NCBI RefSeq assembly: GCF_028769735.1
Contig: NC_088170.1
Coordinates: 53,353,585-53,417,584, forward strand
DNA from: Zonotrichia leucophrys gambelii
Taxonomy: Eukaryota; Chordata; Aves; Passeriformes; Passerellidae
DNA length: 64,000 nucleotides
Reading direction: 5' to 3'
Part shown: one piece after another, positions 51,601 to 64,000 of the stretch
Layout: every line of letters begins with the position of its first letter
How positions within the stretch are numbered: position 1 is the stretch's first letter
Made by a program: the position numbers and the translations under genes
Notes under the pieces: generated by a model
What the model was told of the DNA's origin: nothing
The model's input: only the letters and a program-made list of their open reading frames with translations
Databases searched by the model: none

Positions 51601-52765
51601 GCAAAAATCCTAATCCTAGAAAACAATTTAAATGAGATTATTTATCAGAGGGGCCTCTGATTACAAGGTAAAAGAACAACAGCTGTCTGTTATGGAAAAA
51701 TTATGCTTTTTGAAAATCATGTTTTCATGTGATCACATGGATGAGAAGGTGCTTGATCTGGCTAAAATGCTTTGAGTTAGGATTGCAGTGATTTTCCAGA
51801 AATAATGGTAACAATATTATCTTCATTATATAGCACTATTCACTTCAATCTAGTTCAGTTAAACACACTCAGCACTACTGAAATGTGATTACCAGTGAAG
51901 TGGAAATCTCAGCCATTTAAAATGTAACACAGTGGTGGAAACTCAAAATGTTTCAGCTGAAGGACTTTTCAGAGTTATGGGAAAAAAAAATCAAGCAGAA
52001 GACAGTATTAAAGCAGACCAAATCAGACTCTGGGTTTAGAGACTGTTCTGAAAGGACTATTCATAATAAGTGCTTTCCCCTCAGGCTAACAGATTAGGAA
52101 GGACATGTCCTGAGTCGTGTGCTTAATTTTTGTAATCTGTGACTCCTGATATTTTGAACTCTAAACAATGCCATGAAACATCACAAATGATTTGGCAGAG
52201 CAGTGCATTATAAGCAATTTTCTGCCAGTGAGCCAACTTTTTTTTGTAGTTACTCTACATATTTATGCAGTTCTGAATGTAATAGCTGAAATTATCTGTA
52301 ATCAGTTTGCATATACAACTCCTGGCTGCTTTTCTCCTTTCAGACAGAAACATTATTTCTGTAAATAAAATAAAAGCAAAAGTTATTTTAAAATGAGGGT
52401 TTTTAAAATGTGGGACATCTCAGGAAACCATGCAACAAACCATGCAGCACACACCCTTGAATCCCATTTTTTGTCACTAAGTTCATTACTCTATGGGCAG
52501 ATAGTTAATTCCATTAAGACAATGAGACAGTGGAGCTTGTCCTGTGAAAGTAATCTTAAGTTTGCTTCAATTGTTAATATGATGTCAGAGTCACAGAATC
52601 ATAATTAATTGTGTCAGACTCAGCTCAAATTAAGCTAGCTCCACACCTAAGGGATGGATCTTCATATTTCCAGAAATATTGGAGCTCAAACATAGATACC
52701 TGACAAACTTGAAGACAGGATTAAAAAAAAAATATTTACCCTTGAAGGGCATTTGCCAGAAACCT
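48603..52765. other. AT-rich DNA with no gene seen
   Basis: Nothing beyond small repeats: a TAG/GTA run near 49680-49693, a T15 run at 50211-50225 and three 9-bp TAAAACAGT/A units at 51292-51318. No transposon or conserved coding sequence is recognised. Confidence 0.5.
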
Positions 52766-52807
52766 GGACAAACCTTTCCAAATGGACAAACCTTTCCAAA
52801 TGGACAA
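52766..52807. repeat. 18-bp tandem repeat, about 2.3 copies
   Basis: The unit GGACAAACCTTTCCAAAT occurs exactly at 52766-52783 and 52784-52801, then partly as GGACAAGCC. It lies in an open frame at 52679-52930 where it gives a repeated TFPNGQ. A coding origin is not otherwise supported. Confidence 0.85.
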
Positions 52808-54086
52808 GCCTCTCCCGTGAGAACTCAGCACAGTGCTGCAGCAAGGGTTGGTGTTCTGATCAGAGCCTGTAGCAATACTTACACTAAATTTGCAAATTGT
52901 GTTCTACCTCCCTATCTAACAGAGAGCTGATTACAATCTACTAAACAGGATTTATAATATTTCTGTCTCAAATCTTCAAGTCCCTTATGCTTTCAGATAA
53001 ATAGAAAGTGCATCTTAGAGGGTTATTCTCTACTTCATCCTCCAAGTTCAGTTGTTTTATACTGTAAACAATGAAATGCTTCAGAAGAACACTAAACAAT
53101 TAGCAATAAATGAGCATTTCAGAATTACAGCAGTTCATATTCTGTTATCTTAAACTAACACTTTAAACTGCTTGATTTTACCCTACTGATATTGATCAAG
53201 CTCACCTTGTGCTCATATATAAAAATTAAGGGAATTTTTTTTAAAGATCTCATCTAGCTTTAATTACAACATGCTGTGTATTACACAGAAAATACTGTTC
53301 CAAAGTACTGCTTTCAGTTCACATTTGATATAGTCAAATTAATTAATGGCTATAATTTTAAATGACTAACAAAGAAACAAAGCTGAATCTGATAGTTTAA
53401 ATTACTGTATGACCAGGTACTAGAGAATGAGATAATTATTGTCTTGCATGGCATATCCAGTACTAATTTTGCAAATCATCTTAATTCACGTAGACTGTGT
53501 TGACTTACTTTTGCTTAGTAGAATGAGAAATTAGATTCCTTTCTTCTTTTCCTTTGTATAACTTGTTCTCTTTAAATTAAATCCTTCCAGGAAAGAATTT
53601 AAACATGAACTTTAAATCCATTTACTTCAGAGATTTAATTTTGAAAGTTGATTAGGTAAAACTACAATCCAGAATTAAGGCCCACTTCAGTCTAATCTTT
53701 CATTGAAAATCAGTGAGGAGGTTTATTTTTTCTATTGATAGTGTATGATAAAAGGCAATGCAAATGCCAGCTAGATCTTTTTGGATACCTTAATTATTAA
53801 AGCTAAGTTAGTCTGGTTATTAAATCACAAGAACTGGTTTAAGACCTCTGCCCAGTCCTGCTTTTGCCAATCACATTTGAGAAAGTTTTGTGGCTCACTC
53901 TCTCATTAGGTGACTAAAAACTGTGACCTACCCTATATTCTCCCAATGAAAACCAAAACCAAAGCAAAGTCAAAATATTGTCTGGAGTATATCTTGAAAA
54001 TCTGCAGAAATTTTTTGAAAATATTCAATCTTATCCATTTCCTGTCAGTGAATAATCAATCAAAAAGACCTGGAATTCAGGAGAAT
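52808..54086. other. AT-rich DNA with no gene seen
   Basis: No recognisable gene, transposon or longer repeat. Confidence 0.5.
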
Positions 54087-54290
54087 AAAAAATAGAAACT
54101 CCCTACCCCCCTCAAAAAAACCCAAACAAAACAAACCCCCCACAAAAAACCAACAACAACCAGCATATGAACAAAAGAAATCAAAATCAATCCCAATCAC
54201 AAAAGAAGAAGAAATAAAAAAGAAAATAAAAAAACAAAACAAAACAAAAAAAGCCCACAAAAAACCAAGCAAAAATACAGGGACAAATTG
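54087..54290. repeat. A/C-rich, T-poor low-complexity tract
   Basis: About 200 bp are dominated by A with runs of C on the plus strand and have very few T. Pieces such as AAACAAAACAAAACAAAA recur. The minus-strand open frame across it (54060-54317) is Phe-rich only because of this skew and is not taken as a gene. Confidence 0.85.
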
Positions 54291-57246
54291 AAGCAAATGA
54301 CTTAAGCTATCTGGCATCTCCCTTTAGAGACCAAGTGCCTACTATCTAGGCTTTGGGAAATTAAATTAAACATGTCAAGCAAGCAATATGGGTCTTGGTC
54401 AAAATCAATATAAGAAAAAATCTCTATATAGAGTCAATAACATAATCTTCTATATGATGAAAATGTATAGAGAACTCAGATAAATATCCAAAAGACAAGA
54501 TTAAAAGATAAACAGAGATACATAAAGATGTAAATAAATAGATTTATCACAGAACCTCATGAATTAGCTACTTTAAGGAGTATCTGAACATGCCAAAGTG
54601 CGTGAGGTTAAAACTCAAAATATAATAGGCACACAAAGTAGATTTTTCATTAAAAAGATAGCAGTAATAAAAGAGTGACTTTTTAGCTAGGGAAAGTCAA
54701 AGATTGGCATGCAAATAAGAAGGCTTACTGTTTTTGCCTACCTAAAGCCACTTCAGATATTTGATTATCAGAAGTAATTAAAAGACAAAAACATCTCTAT
54801 AAATAGCATGCTGTTCTCAGGATATATTTTAGATAAAATAATAACAAACGAATAAACTATGTGCCAACAGCTAGACTGAAAAAAAGATAAATCTCCAGGA
54901 ACTGTGGATATCCCCTTTGAATTTTATAGGATGTCTAAAGTCCCTTAGGGAGACCTTTAATTCTGTTATACTTTGCTACAAAGACCTGATCTAATGATGA
55001 TTTTACTTGGTCAATCACCTGTGAATCATAAATAAAAATAGAAAGACACTACAATCCAAATTAGATTCCACATTCTCTGTGTTAGGCGCAGTTCAAAGTA
55101 GACTCACAAAGGATGAAACACTTCGTAATACTCACAAGATTTCCTTATGGTGTCAGATAAAAAATAAATAATTTTCTGTGCTTTCACTAAATTTAAGCAC
55201 ACTTGTACTAGAATAGGGCAGAAGTTCCTGCTTTTAGTCCTACTGCATACAGAACCCACATTTCCTGCTCCCTTCCAGGTACTAGAATGGCTTATTTGCC
55301 TTTATTTACAGCTAAAAACAGCTGCTTAAATCAATAGTGTTGAATCTCTCTTGTTTGAATTGCAGGGAAGAATGTCCATCATCTCTTTTGCTGTTCTCTG
55401 TGACAAGGACCACAGAACATTTTGTACAGGATAGAATCCCATGAATCCATCACAGAGATCTGACATGGAAGAACAGAGCAGAAAAAAAAAAGATTATAAA
55501 GTGATGATGCCATGTTATTTTTATCTAACCTGAACAGTTGCTTAAAATAAATAGATAAAGCAATCTGTGATTTTAGGGAAGTGTCTGCCTACATAGTAAA
55601 CAATGCCTGATAGAAAGTGCCATTTAAATCTGCCTTACTCAAAGAAGTAAGAGAACACTCGGATTTGATAACATATTAAAGAATTAAAATTTCATGAATT
55701 CAAGATTTCAGTGAAAAAGAAATACCAAAACACTGATATATTAAATAAACAAACAACATCTGAAGTGCCAATGAAAAATGCTATTCCTTAGCATGTGTTT
55801 TTGTTTGTGGAGGAACCAATCATTTTTAAGCGAAGATTTCATCAAGTTATCCTTTTAATTTTAATTTTATCTAATAATCCATTCTTATAGAGCTTTAATA
55901 GATCAGAGGTATCCATGTAAAATCAAAACGGATTAGGAAGAGCAAAGTTCATATGAGAAACAAGGCAATTATTTGTTTAAAATGTTACATACTACTGTCA
56001 AAGGAGAAAGATCAATGTGTAAGAGGAGTCCACCTTTGAAGAAGTGAAAAAACCTACATTTGAAAAAAGCAGCACATCACCTAGACTGTGTTAGGAAGAA
56101 ATGGGGCCAAAGATATAAATTACCTCAGAGATTTCCTTCTCACCTTTAGATTTGTCCCACTTTAAAAACAAAACACAAATTATTTTGGTAGGCTTTACTA
56201 AAATCTTTATTTCACTCTCTTTTATTAACATAGGTTAACACAGAGCTCTCTGAACTAATTTTAATTGAACTAGATTGTGCATTGAACAAGTAAACCACGT
56301 GGATCTTAAAGCCATCAGTCAAATCATTAGAAACCTGGATAAGTTATACAAATATCTAATTGTCCTGTTGAATGGATGCACTTTGCTCTTAACCTGAACT
56401 TATCCAAACTTCTCCTCTGGCCACTGGGCATAAAACTTCAGCAGCATGCCACTGGGCAAATGCAAAGGAAACTCAGGTTCACTTGAGACTCTTCAGTTTA
56501 TGTATCCAAAGATATCATCTGCCATACTACAGTATTCCTTATACTAGGTATACCAAACTACTCCTTATGCTAGCCATTTTCATGCATCTAGTACATGTGT
56601 AGAACAATTCTTTGTCAGAAAACACATTAAATAAATGGTAGTTCATAGGCTCCTGTGTTTCTGTCATCTTTCACTGCACTGAGGATGAAGTGTCCTGTTG
56701 GAAACATCACGTTTGTCTAACCTGGAGAAGTGCCTAAATGTACTTTTTCTATGTCTCGTGGCAGTGAACAATGTCAGAAAACCAAATATTTTTCCTTAAA
56801 GCTATAGGTAGGAGACTTCAGTTCCAATGCCTATGTCACTACTGCTTTTTGCAGAACTCAAATGCTGCTTGTGAGAATGAATGTTTCTAGAGCAATGTGC
56901 AGGAGGACTGTGTTAATGCTTTGGCATGTCTGGCACAAAATCTTCCAACATACTCCTTTACTTCACAGGGTTTGCTTGTTTTTTAAAAGGAATCTGTTTC
57001 AGAATATTGTGGGACTCCTACCTTCAGGAAATTGAATTCTTGTTAAGTCTCCTCATTCTTCAGAGAAAGAAATGTCTTTTGATTCCAAATTGTTGGGATT
57101 TTTTATTATGTGGAAATCATTACATGCAAAACTGCTCTTAATAAAACAAAATATTTAAGAAATCAAATTCAGTTTCAAAACTATTTAATAAAATATTCCA
57201 GTGTAGACAATGATACTTATAATAGGGAAATCAGACAAAATAATAG
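54291..57246. other. AT-rich DNA with no gene seen
   Basis: No gene or transposon recognised. A third TTGTCCCAC 9-mer lies at 56152-56160. Confidence 0.5.
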
Positions 57247-57280
57247 AAATTGTCCCACTTTTCCTTAAGTGGGACAATTT
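57247..57280. repeat. Perfect 14-bp inverted repeat (hairpin)
   Basis: AAATTGTCCCACTT (57247-57260) and AAGTGGGACAATTT (57267-57280) are exact reverse complements around the 6-base loop TTCCTT. It is the longest perfect hairpin noticed in the window. The stem is shorter than that of a normal microRNA precursor and does not extend outward beyond a G-T pair. Confidence 0.85.
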
Positions 57281-59055
57281 TCTTCCTATGTCTGTTTTAC
57301 ATTCCCATCCATCCTTTTGAATTCATTGTAGAATATTACATTAAATGAAATAAAGATATTTCAAGAACTTTCCCTTTCTAGGCACATCATTTTCTTTTTC
57401 TTTTGCTGAAAGTTGTATCTGAAGCAGTTGTGCTTCCATGAACCCACTCTAATAGTGATTTCCTTATTTGCACTGCACTGGATAACAAGTAATTTAAAGA
57501 TGAGAGGTGTTTGAAGAAACTAACCTCTCTCCTACAAGAAACTGCTTTCTGGATGAGAAACTAGTAGCTGATCATATAAGACCTTTTTTGTTCTTTTAAA
57601 AAATGATCAGATCAGCAAGAATAGGACAGGAATTCTTCACTTTAATGTGAGTTTTGCCCAGCTTTTAACAGTCAAAATTATTAATTATCCCTAAAGGCAA
57701 AGATAAAAGCTTGAAGTGGTTTTGTTTTTGTTGCTATACTTCAAGGATATAGAACAGCAATCTCAGTATAGGAAGAGGGATGCTCACAAAGCCTGTATGT
57801 GGCCTCCTTGTCCCTCTAAACTGGTTAATGAACAAGAATAGCTCTGGCTGAAAATTGATTAATTCATGTCTCAGTCCAATCTTTTCAATTGAAGATTAGT
57901 GAGCCTGAGGTCCGTATTCAGGCTATTCAGGTGAGCACTAACATCCCCTGCTTTTTGGCTTTGTGAATTCCCCTCTGGCTAAACCTGAGGCTCTTAGATC
58001 CTTTTATGGCACTCAAATATTTTCATTAAGAATCATTGGGGCTGTAGAAGCCATGTGAGCCTCAAATCTTTATTGTAAATGAAATGATGGTAGGACACAC
58101 CAGGTGTTGCAAAATGGTAAGTGAATGCCTGCTAGTCAGGGAAGACAATAATGTGAGGCTGCTTAAGGTGTTGCCCCGTCATGTTAGCATGACAAACCAG
58201 CTGTACAATGTTTCTGCTTGAACTACATGAAGGTATGATGCTACATTTTTCACACAACAGTCACTGTGCAGTACTTTGTGGCCATTGCACTGTGCCCACA
58301 CACTTGAATAAATCTTAATTTTTCACATCCTTTCGCTGTAAGCGCTCTTGTTCTGATAATTCATATGGAGATACTGGGGGTAGAAAATACCTTTCAGAAA
58401 CTACACATGATGGGCAGTCTTTTGTATATTTGGATTTCACAGTGTTTAGATGCAATATTCAGTTGATTTTGTATGGACAGATGTAGAATTAATCATTAAT
58501 TGATCCCTTTATAAAATAGATATGGTTTAGCACGTTTCTTTTAAGAATCTTCTCAGCAAGATGCTAAACTTCCAACAGTTAGCACTGAAATATGACAATT
58601 GTGCAATCTTGTCACAAAGAGAGATCTTTTGACTTCACCTGAAATAAAATAATAGATTAAATTTTCTGTGTGCAATTTTCAGTCTTTTAATCAGAAAGTA
58701 CATCATATCTCTCTTCTTCTTTTGATACTCAACATTTGTAAACTTATTTTTAACTTTGAAGTGTGTTTTGAACTGATACCATGACTGCTATTTCTAGAAA
58801 TGGAAAACATTTCTGGTAAAAAAACCCATTTAGAACCAAGTGCATACAGTAGAATATTAAATCAAGAAGTGGGATTTCAGCTTCTAAGTTTCTCCACTTG
58901 TGAACTTTATCCAGCAACTTGATAGACTTTGAGTTGTAGTCGCTGTGTGATGAAGTTATGATTCCAGAATACCTACATGAAATTAATGTTAAGTAATTAG
59001 ACAAACCTAGCTAGATTTTTGGGCAGGGACAGTAAACAAGAGTAATTACGTTAAA
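57281..59055. other. AT-rich DNA with no gene seen
   Basis: Nothing recognised. A small inverted repeat GTCATG/CATGAC lies near 58178-58193. A minus-strand open frame of 84 codons at 58750-59004 has no known resemblance. Confidence 0.5.
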
Positions 59056-59069
59056 TGAGTCATTTCCGG
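59056..59069 (+). promoter_or_regulatory. Adjacent AP-1 and ETS motifs
   Basis: TGAGTCA (59056-59062, consensus AP-1/TRE) directly abuts TTTCCGG (59063-59069, reverse of the ETS core CCGGAAA). A TAATTA homeodomain core lies just upstream at 59043-59048. This spacing resembles composite AP-1/ETS enhancer elements. No gene is nearby in the window to be its target. Confidence 0.35.
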
Positions 59070-62000
59070 CAGCCACAGACAGCGTGTCTGTACTGATCAA
59101 AGATGAGGCAGAAAAGAAAGCCACATCAAGCATTATGTAGGTTGCTATTAATCGTAGTTTACCAGGGGTTTCATATCATGTGTATTGTTGCACTTCTCTG
59201 CCTAATATCAAGATTTCACATTGCTTCTTGGAATACTAGATTTTTTTTCTCTTCCTTTTTCAGCATTTGGAGAGAAAGATCAAGAGGATCTAATTGTTAT
59301 GTTGGTGCAACTGGTTTTGAACTGTCTTTCCCTATAAAGTCATAGCCAGAACAGCGTTACCTAATCTTTAGTGAGAGCCATTCTCAAGGGTTCTCTAGAT
59401 CTCCAGAGAGTATTTTCAAGAAAAACTTACCTAAATCAACACTTTGATTTAAGGGATAGGATCAATAATTTAGAAATAAATAAAGAATATGCTTTTTGAA
59501 GAGGCAACCTCGGTTCAACTCCTATGAAGTGCTGAAGTGCCTGGATCAAGTTTCTTAGAATATGTTCTTGAAATTGGATGTTTTAATTAGTCAGGAAAAC
59601 TGCATTAATGCACAACTTTTACAATCTTATCAACATGAGTGATATTCTCCCTATAAATGTGAATGCAGTGTGCTTAATTTTGAGTCACAAAGTAGATATT
59701 AAACCACATGTGGAAGATAAGTCATTGGTAGCTACCATTTTCCAGTGTATTTGTGATAAAATATTCTAATCTGGCCTCAGAGGAAGAAAACAGAAAAGCT
59801 TTGGCAAAAGTACAGTTGTTAAGCAGACATCTAAGCAGACTGATGATTTCCCTGAAAAAGGCCAGTGCCAGAAACTAGCAAAAGGTTATTCCAGTTTGTA
59901 GCCAGCTTTGGTATGTGAGTCCTTTGGTCTGGTACTAATCACAGCAACACAATAAACCCAGTGCTCTGAAGATACCACACAAAGTGCAATCAAAATTACA
60001 GAGAATCTAGAGACATTCAAATTCAGTTCATTTCTGTGCAGTGTAAGAGTCAGCTTACAGCTGATTATGAGCAGATCAAAATATTCTCAGAGAAAAAACA
60101 ATAGAAAGGATTCATTAGGAAAGGGTTTTTTTTTCCTTGAAATAAAAGCATTTGTCAGTATCCACCAGCTAATCAGAAGGAAAAGGGGAATTTTTTTTTT
60201 TGCCTCACTTCTTTTTACACTGAGAAAAGAAGTCTGAGGCAACTGTAAGGCATCAAACCAACTAAAAAGATCTGCAGATCACTCTTAAAAAGTAAAGTCC
60301 CTCAGGAACGTAAACTGAAGGGTCTCACATCCCATCTTCTTTTAAGAAAACAGCATGTCTAAAAATTAGAATTCACTAGAGGAATAAAACATATATTTTG
60401 ATTGGGTTCCTAATTTGCCTGTCTGGAAACTGAATGGATGTGTGTTACATAATGCTTTGTGATTTTAGCATGCATAAACAAAGGAATTAATACTTTCCTG
60501 TTTCAAAATTTCTTCTCTCACAATTTGTTTTCTGATATTTCAGATAATTAAAGAACTAGTCAGAATTATTTCAAATAGTTAAAAATGTTTCTGATTTGGT
60601 TTCCAGGTGACACACAACAACATTTTATATCACATTTGTTATATCTTGAATCTACAATGCAATTTCCTCATATCTTTCATATTAATAACTTCACTTACAA
60701 AGAAATTGGTTTTAGTCTGTATGAAATTTTCCATCAGTGTGAGATTTTTACAGATAGTTCCTGCCACTATGTGCAGTAATGTCCTTAAGAGGTACTTGGA
60801 GCCAATCATGCCCCAAAAATGTGCTAAATAGAGATAGGGATCCTATCCTAGCGCGAGGGTACTGAAGCAATGGGTGTGGTGATACCACAATACTGTATAT
60901 TTCTGAAATAATCCATATTTCTGACATAATTTTAAAAAATAAAGGAACACGTGTTTGGATGTTATTTTCCCTGGTTGTTACTAATAAAGGCCCTATCCTT
61001 CATGGCAAGATTTCATAATAACTTTTAAAATTCGAGAGGATAGTTGAAATAAATTATTTAGGTCAAATCATAGTCAGTGCAGTTTGCAGACACAGAAACT
61101 GGTGATTGTTCAAAAATTATCTTCTGCAGAGAATCACAGCCATTGCATCAACAATCAAAGAGACTAAGACTCTTTTAGAGAGAAATTTTCTCCCTAAGGG
61201 AAAACAAATGTAAATATTATGAAAAGGGGAAACTTTAAAGCTTCTGGTTCTACTGTTTCCCACAGTGAACAAAAACTTCTATGAGCTGGGCACAGAACAA
61301 ACCAAAAGAATGAGTTACTGAGTCAAAATGGTTTTAGACACTGTCTGTTGTGAAAAATTAGGCAAATTCAGTTCCTGTGTAAACGAGTAATGTGATGAGG
61401 GGAAAAAAGTAGGCGTGTTCTTACATTTTAAAGAATTACATAGAAATTGGAGACTACATCATCTTTGGAGTTTGCTGAAGTTGTCAAGGTGTGTTCCAAC
61501 CATCTTGAAGACTTTAGAAGAGATACAGTCAGTGTAGAATTCTTGATAGAATATAAAAAAATACTCTCAGATTAGTAACAATAATCATAATAAAATAATA
61601 CTGACACAAGTTTTTCCTGAGAAGCCAAGAAATGATATGAATATGAAAAGGTGTCATATATTTCCTTCACTCTGGTCAAATCTGATCACAGTAACTAAAG
61701 AAATAAAATCAGTAAAGATTTGAGGGTGTGGGCTGTTAGAGCTGCCTAAGCCACAGACAGGATTCCTGGAATAATTGCAATTGGATCCACTCACAGCTCT
61801 TCACCTTCTCATGGGAAGCTCTCACCTTTATAAAAGACAGTTATTGAACATGTGGCAAGAGCTGGATTTTGTATTTTGAAGCCTAGTAGAATATACTTGA
61901 ACTGGTAATTGGTTTGATTTTCCTTATTATGCTAGGCTAAATACCTGCAATGTGAGCAGAAGCAGAGCAGGCACTAGGTGGCAGGAACTTCTACTGCTCT

Positions 62001-64000
62001 TCCAGCTCAGTGGCTCCTTTACCCCAAAGCCAGCTGGGTTGGCTTCACAGGTCAGTGTGCATCAACAGTGGTTCTCCCCACACCTGTCCTCTGATTCAAA
62101 AGCAGATGAGTTTCACTGGCTAATAAGTTTATAAAAGCAGATGATCCCAAACCTGTGTATCAGCATTCAAGTATTCAGACATGAAAACTGTTTTGGGTTT
62201 TTTCTTGTGATGGAAGAGAGGTTATCCACAAAAGTTTTGATGAAGTTTAGCTGTTTAATCAACTTTCCTTCCCTTTGAGGTTAAACAAATTATTCTTTCA
62301 TCTTGATATAGTTCACCAGTCCTTATACTGATTTCTTTCTTACTAAGATCTAGAAAATTTTTCTTAATCAATAATTGCCAAATAAACTGCAACTCCAAGG
62401 AGAGAAAGCTTATTGGCTGATTCTTCAAAGCCAAAAGTGTTGTACTTGATTTTTAAAATTAAACAAGCTGTTCAGTAACAAACAGATTTTCCATCCTTCT
62501 GTCTATTGACCTACTGATCTAACGAGTAATCAATCAATTGATCTATCTTTAAACATATGGAGTAATACCTTGTCTATCCATGGATCTATACGTCTGTTTC
62601 TGTCTTGTTCCACCAAAATGAAGTAATTTCTTCCTAAATATGTTTTACATTAACATTGCTCTTTTCTTGATTTTATTTAAAGTAGTTCTGTGCCATTTCA
62701 TCAGTTATGCAGTAATTTGTTATGATAGAGTCATAAGGGCAAAAAATCAGAAAAAAATAAAGAATGTGGTACAACTGCAACACAAATTGAAAAGACATTC
62801 CTGTTCTGTAATATATTTCCAAACTGGCAGTTTATCAGAAACTTTCTCTAAAAAAAGAACCTCTCAGTTAGCAAGCTTGGAATAAACTCTTACTCAAAAC
62901 CAAAAGGTCTGACCCAGCTGTTGGCATTATTCATATGAAATATTTCACTAACATAATTAAAAAATACTTTAATGTTTTGTTTCAAGTATTGTTGAATGCA
63001 AGTACTGCAGGCCAAGCTCCTTCTTTCAAAATAAATGAGCAGTTGCAGAACAATAAAAACAGTTGAGGCATTTATGCTAAGACATGAAAAGCGAGATGCC
63101 AAGGCGGGTTTCTAAACCACATTCCAAGCATTTTAAATGCCTTTTGATTGTTACCACAAATCCAGCGATTGTTGAGAAAAGGGTATGTGTCATCAAGCCA
63201 CAGGCAAGGCCTTGAATGCATCTGGCCCAATGTTTGCAGCACTGATGTTAAAACACCACTCAGTCACAGTTATGCAGCAACAATTCCCAGTCCCTCATCA
63301 CCATCCTTTTGTAGGAGCATGTCTGACTCTCTGCTAATGGCACAGATTTATTCAAAAGATCAGGATGAATTCATGCATACTTCTCTACATAAAACACATT
63401 TATGATTTTAAAGCTACACCACACTGTGAAACTGCATTCTTTCATCATTCAGTATTTGCTGTGGTATCTAAAGGCTCCAGATTTCCCCAAAACTTTTCTG
63501 TCAGGAAGGCATGCTGCCTGACCACATGGTAAGATGCTCCTTTTTGCCACTCTAAGTACCAGAATAAGAGCACAAGTAGTTTAAACTGAAATGCTTCCTG
63601 AATACATTTCTGTCACTCTCCAAATCAATAGTAGTGACAATAGCAGAGTTTCAGGGGAAGAACTCACAGGTAGGATTTCTTTAATCCATTGTCCCCCAAA
63701 TACATTTTCTTCTGCGCCTCAAAATTTCTTTTGTGTTGGAAGGAAAAAATTTAGGGTTTTGGTCAGGCAGAAGTCTGGTTAGAAGAAAATCCTCAGCAAA
63801 TAAATTCTGCACACACACATTGATTTATTAACTATCTTGCATTTGATCTTCAGTGTACAAAAGCAAAGGGCTTGATATTTCCTATGTTCAACAGCCTCAT
63901 TTCAGTTGATCTAGAAAGCCTATCAGTGTATGTGTTTAAAAACACATATCGCTAGTCCTGTGCATTGTGGGTTCAAGACTAGTATATCAAGAGTAGTACA
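59070..64000. other. AT-rich DNA with no gene seen
   Basis: No gene, transposon or long repeat is recognised to the end of the window. Short open frames on both strands (60-85 codons) have no known resemblance. Confidence 0.5.

Noticed and set aside
52586..52610. GAGTCACAGAATCATAATTA as a possible minus-strand CR1 tail
   Set aside because: The resemblance is limited to about 15 bases and no CR1 body follows.
54060..54317. Phe-rich, membrane-like minus-strand open frame
   Set aside because: Its hydrophobicity is the direct product of the A-rich low-complexity tract on the other strand.
1..64000. CRISPR arrays, operons, tRNA genes or other bacterial-style systems
   Set aside because: No regularly spaced direct repeats, no dense coding and no tRNA cloverleaf were seen. 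The repeats are avian, so a prokaryotic reading does not fit.

Overview
The window looks like intergenic or deep-intronic DNA from a bird, most likely a neoavian or passerine. This rests on three things. Several fragments of CR1 LINEs carry the typical 3' tail built on ATTCTATG. One solo LTR belongs to the widespread avian ERVL-type group that opens TGTCC(A/T)GGTTT and closes with AAACCATGACA. A second solo LTR has 6-bp target duplications, as avian class II (ERVK-like) elements do. The species was not identified. The DNA is AT-rich and strongly CpG-poor outside a few islands. All family assignments were made by eye against remembered consensus features, without database searches.

No protein-coding gene, tRNA, rRNA or CRISPR array could be supported. 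The open reading frames are short, mostly 60-130 codons. Those with any recognisable similarity lie in dead CR1 or LTR sequence.

Layout: 1-4.7 kb is unremarkable AT-rich DNA with one hairpin and small simple repeats. A 610-bp ERVK-like solo LTR with perfect TSDs lies at 4734-5343. At 12.5 kb and 14.3 kb sit two related CR1-like 3' ends that also share sequence beyond the tail. A 593-bp ERVL-type solo LTR lies at 15485-16077. The longest CR1 fragment, at about 18465-19510, keeps frame-broken reverse-transcriptase remnants. At 22.6-22.8 kb is a very GC- and CpG-rich block framed by a plausible splice acceptor and donor, the best candidate here for an unannotated exon or promoter. Further CR1 fragments lie near 25.0, 25.9, 29.6, 37.9 and 48.5 kb.

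The rest is single-copy-looking AT-rich DNA with microsatellites, homopolymers and a few notable small motifs: a 12-bp POU-type MORE palindrome at 48329, a 14-bp perfect hairpin at 57247, and abutting AP-1 and ETS motifs at 59056. I found no clear evidence of a new multi-gene system.
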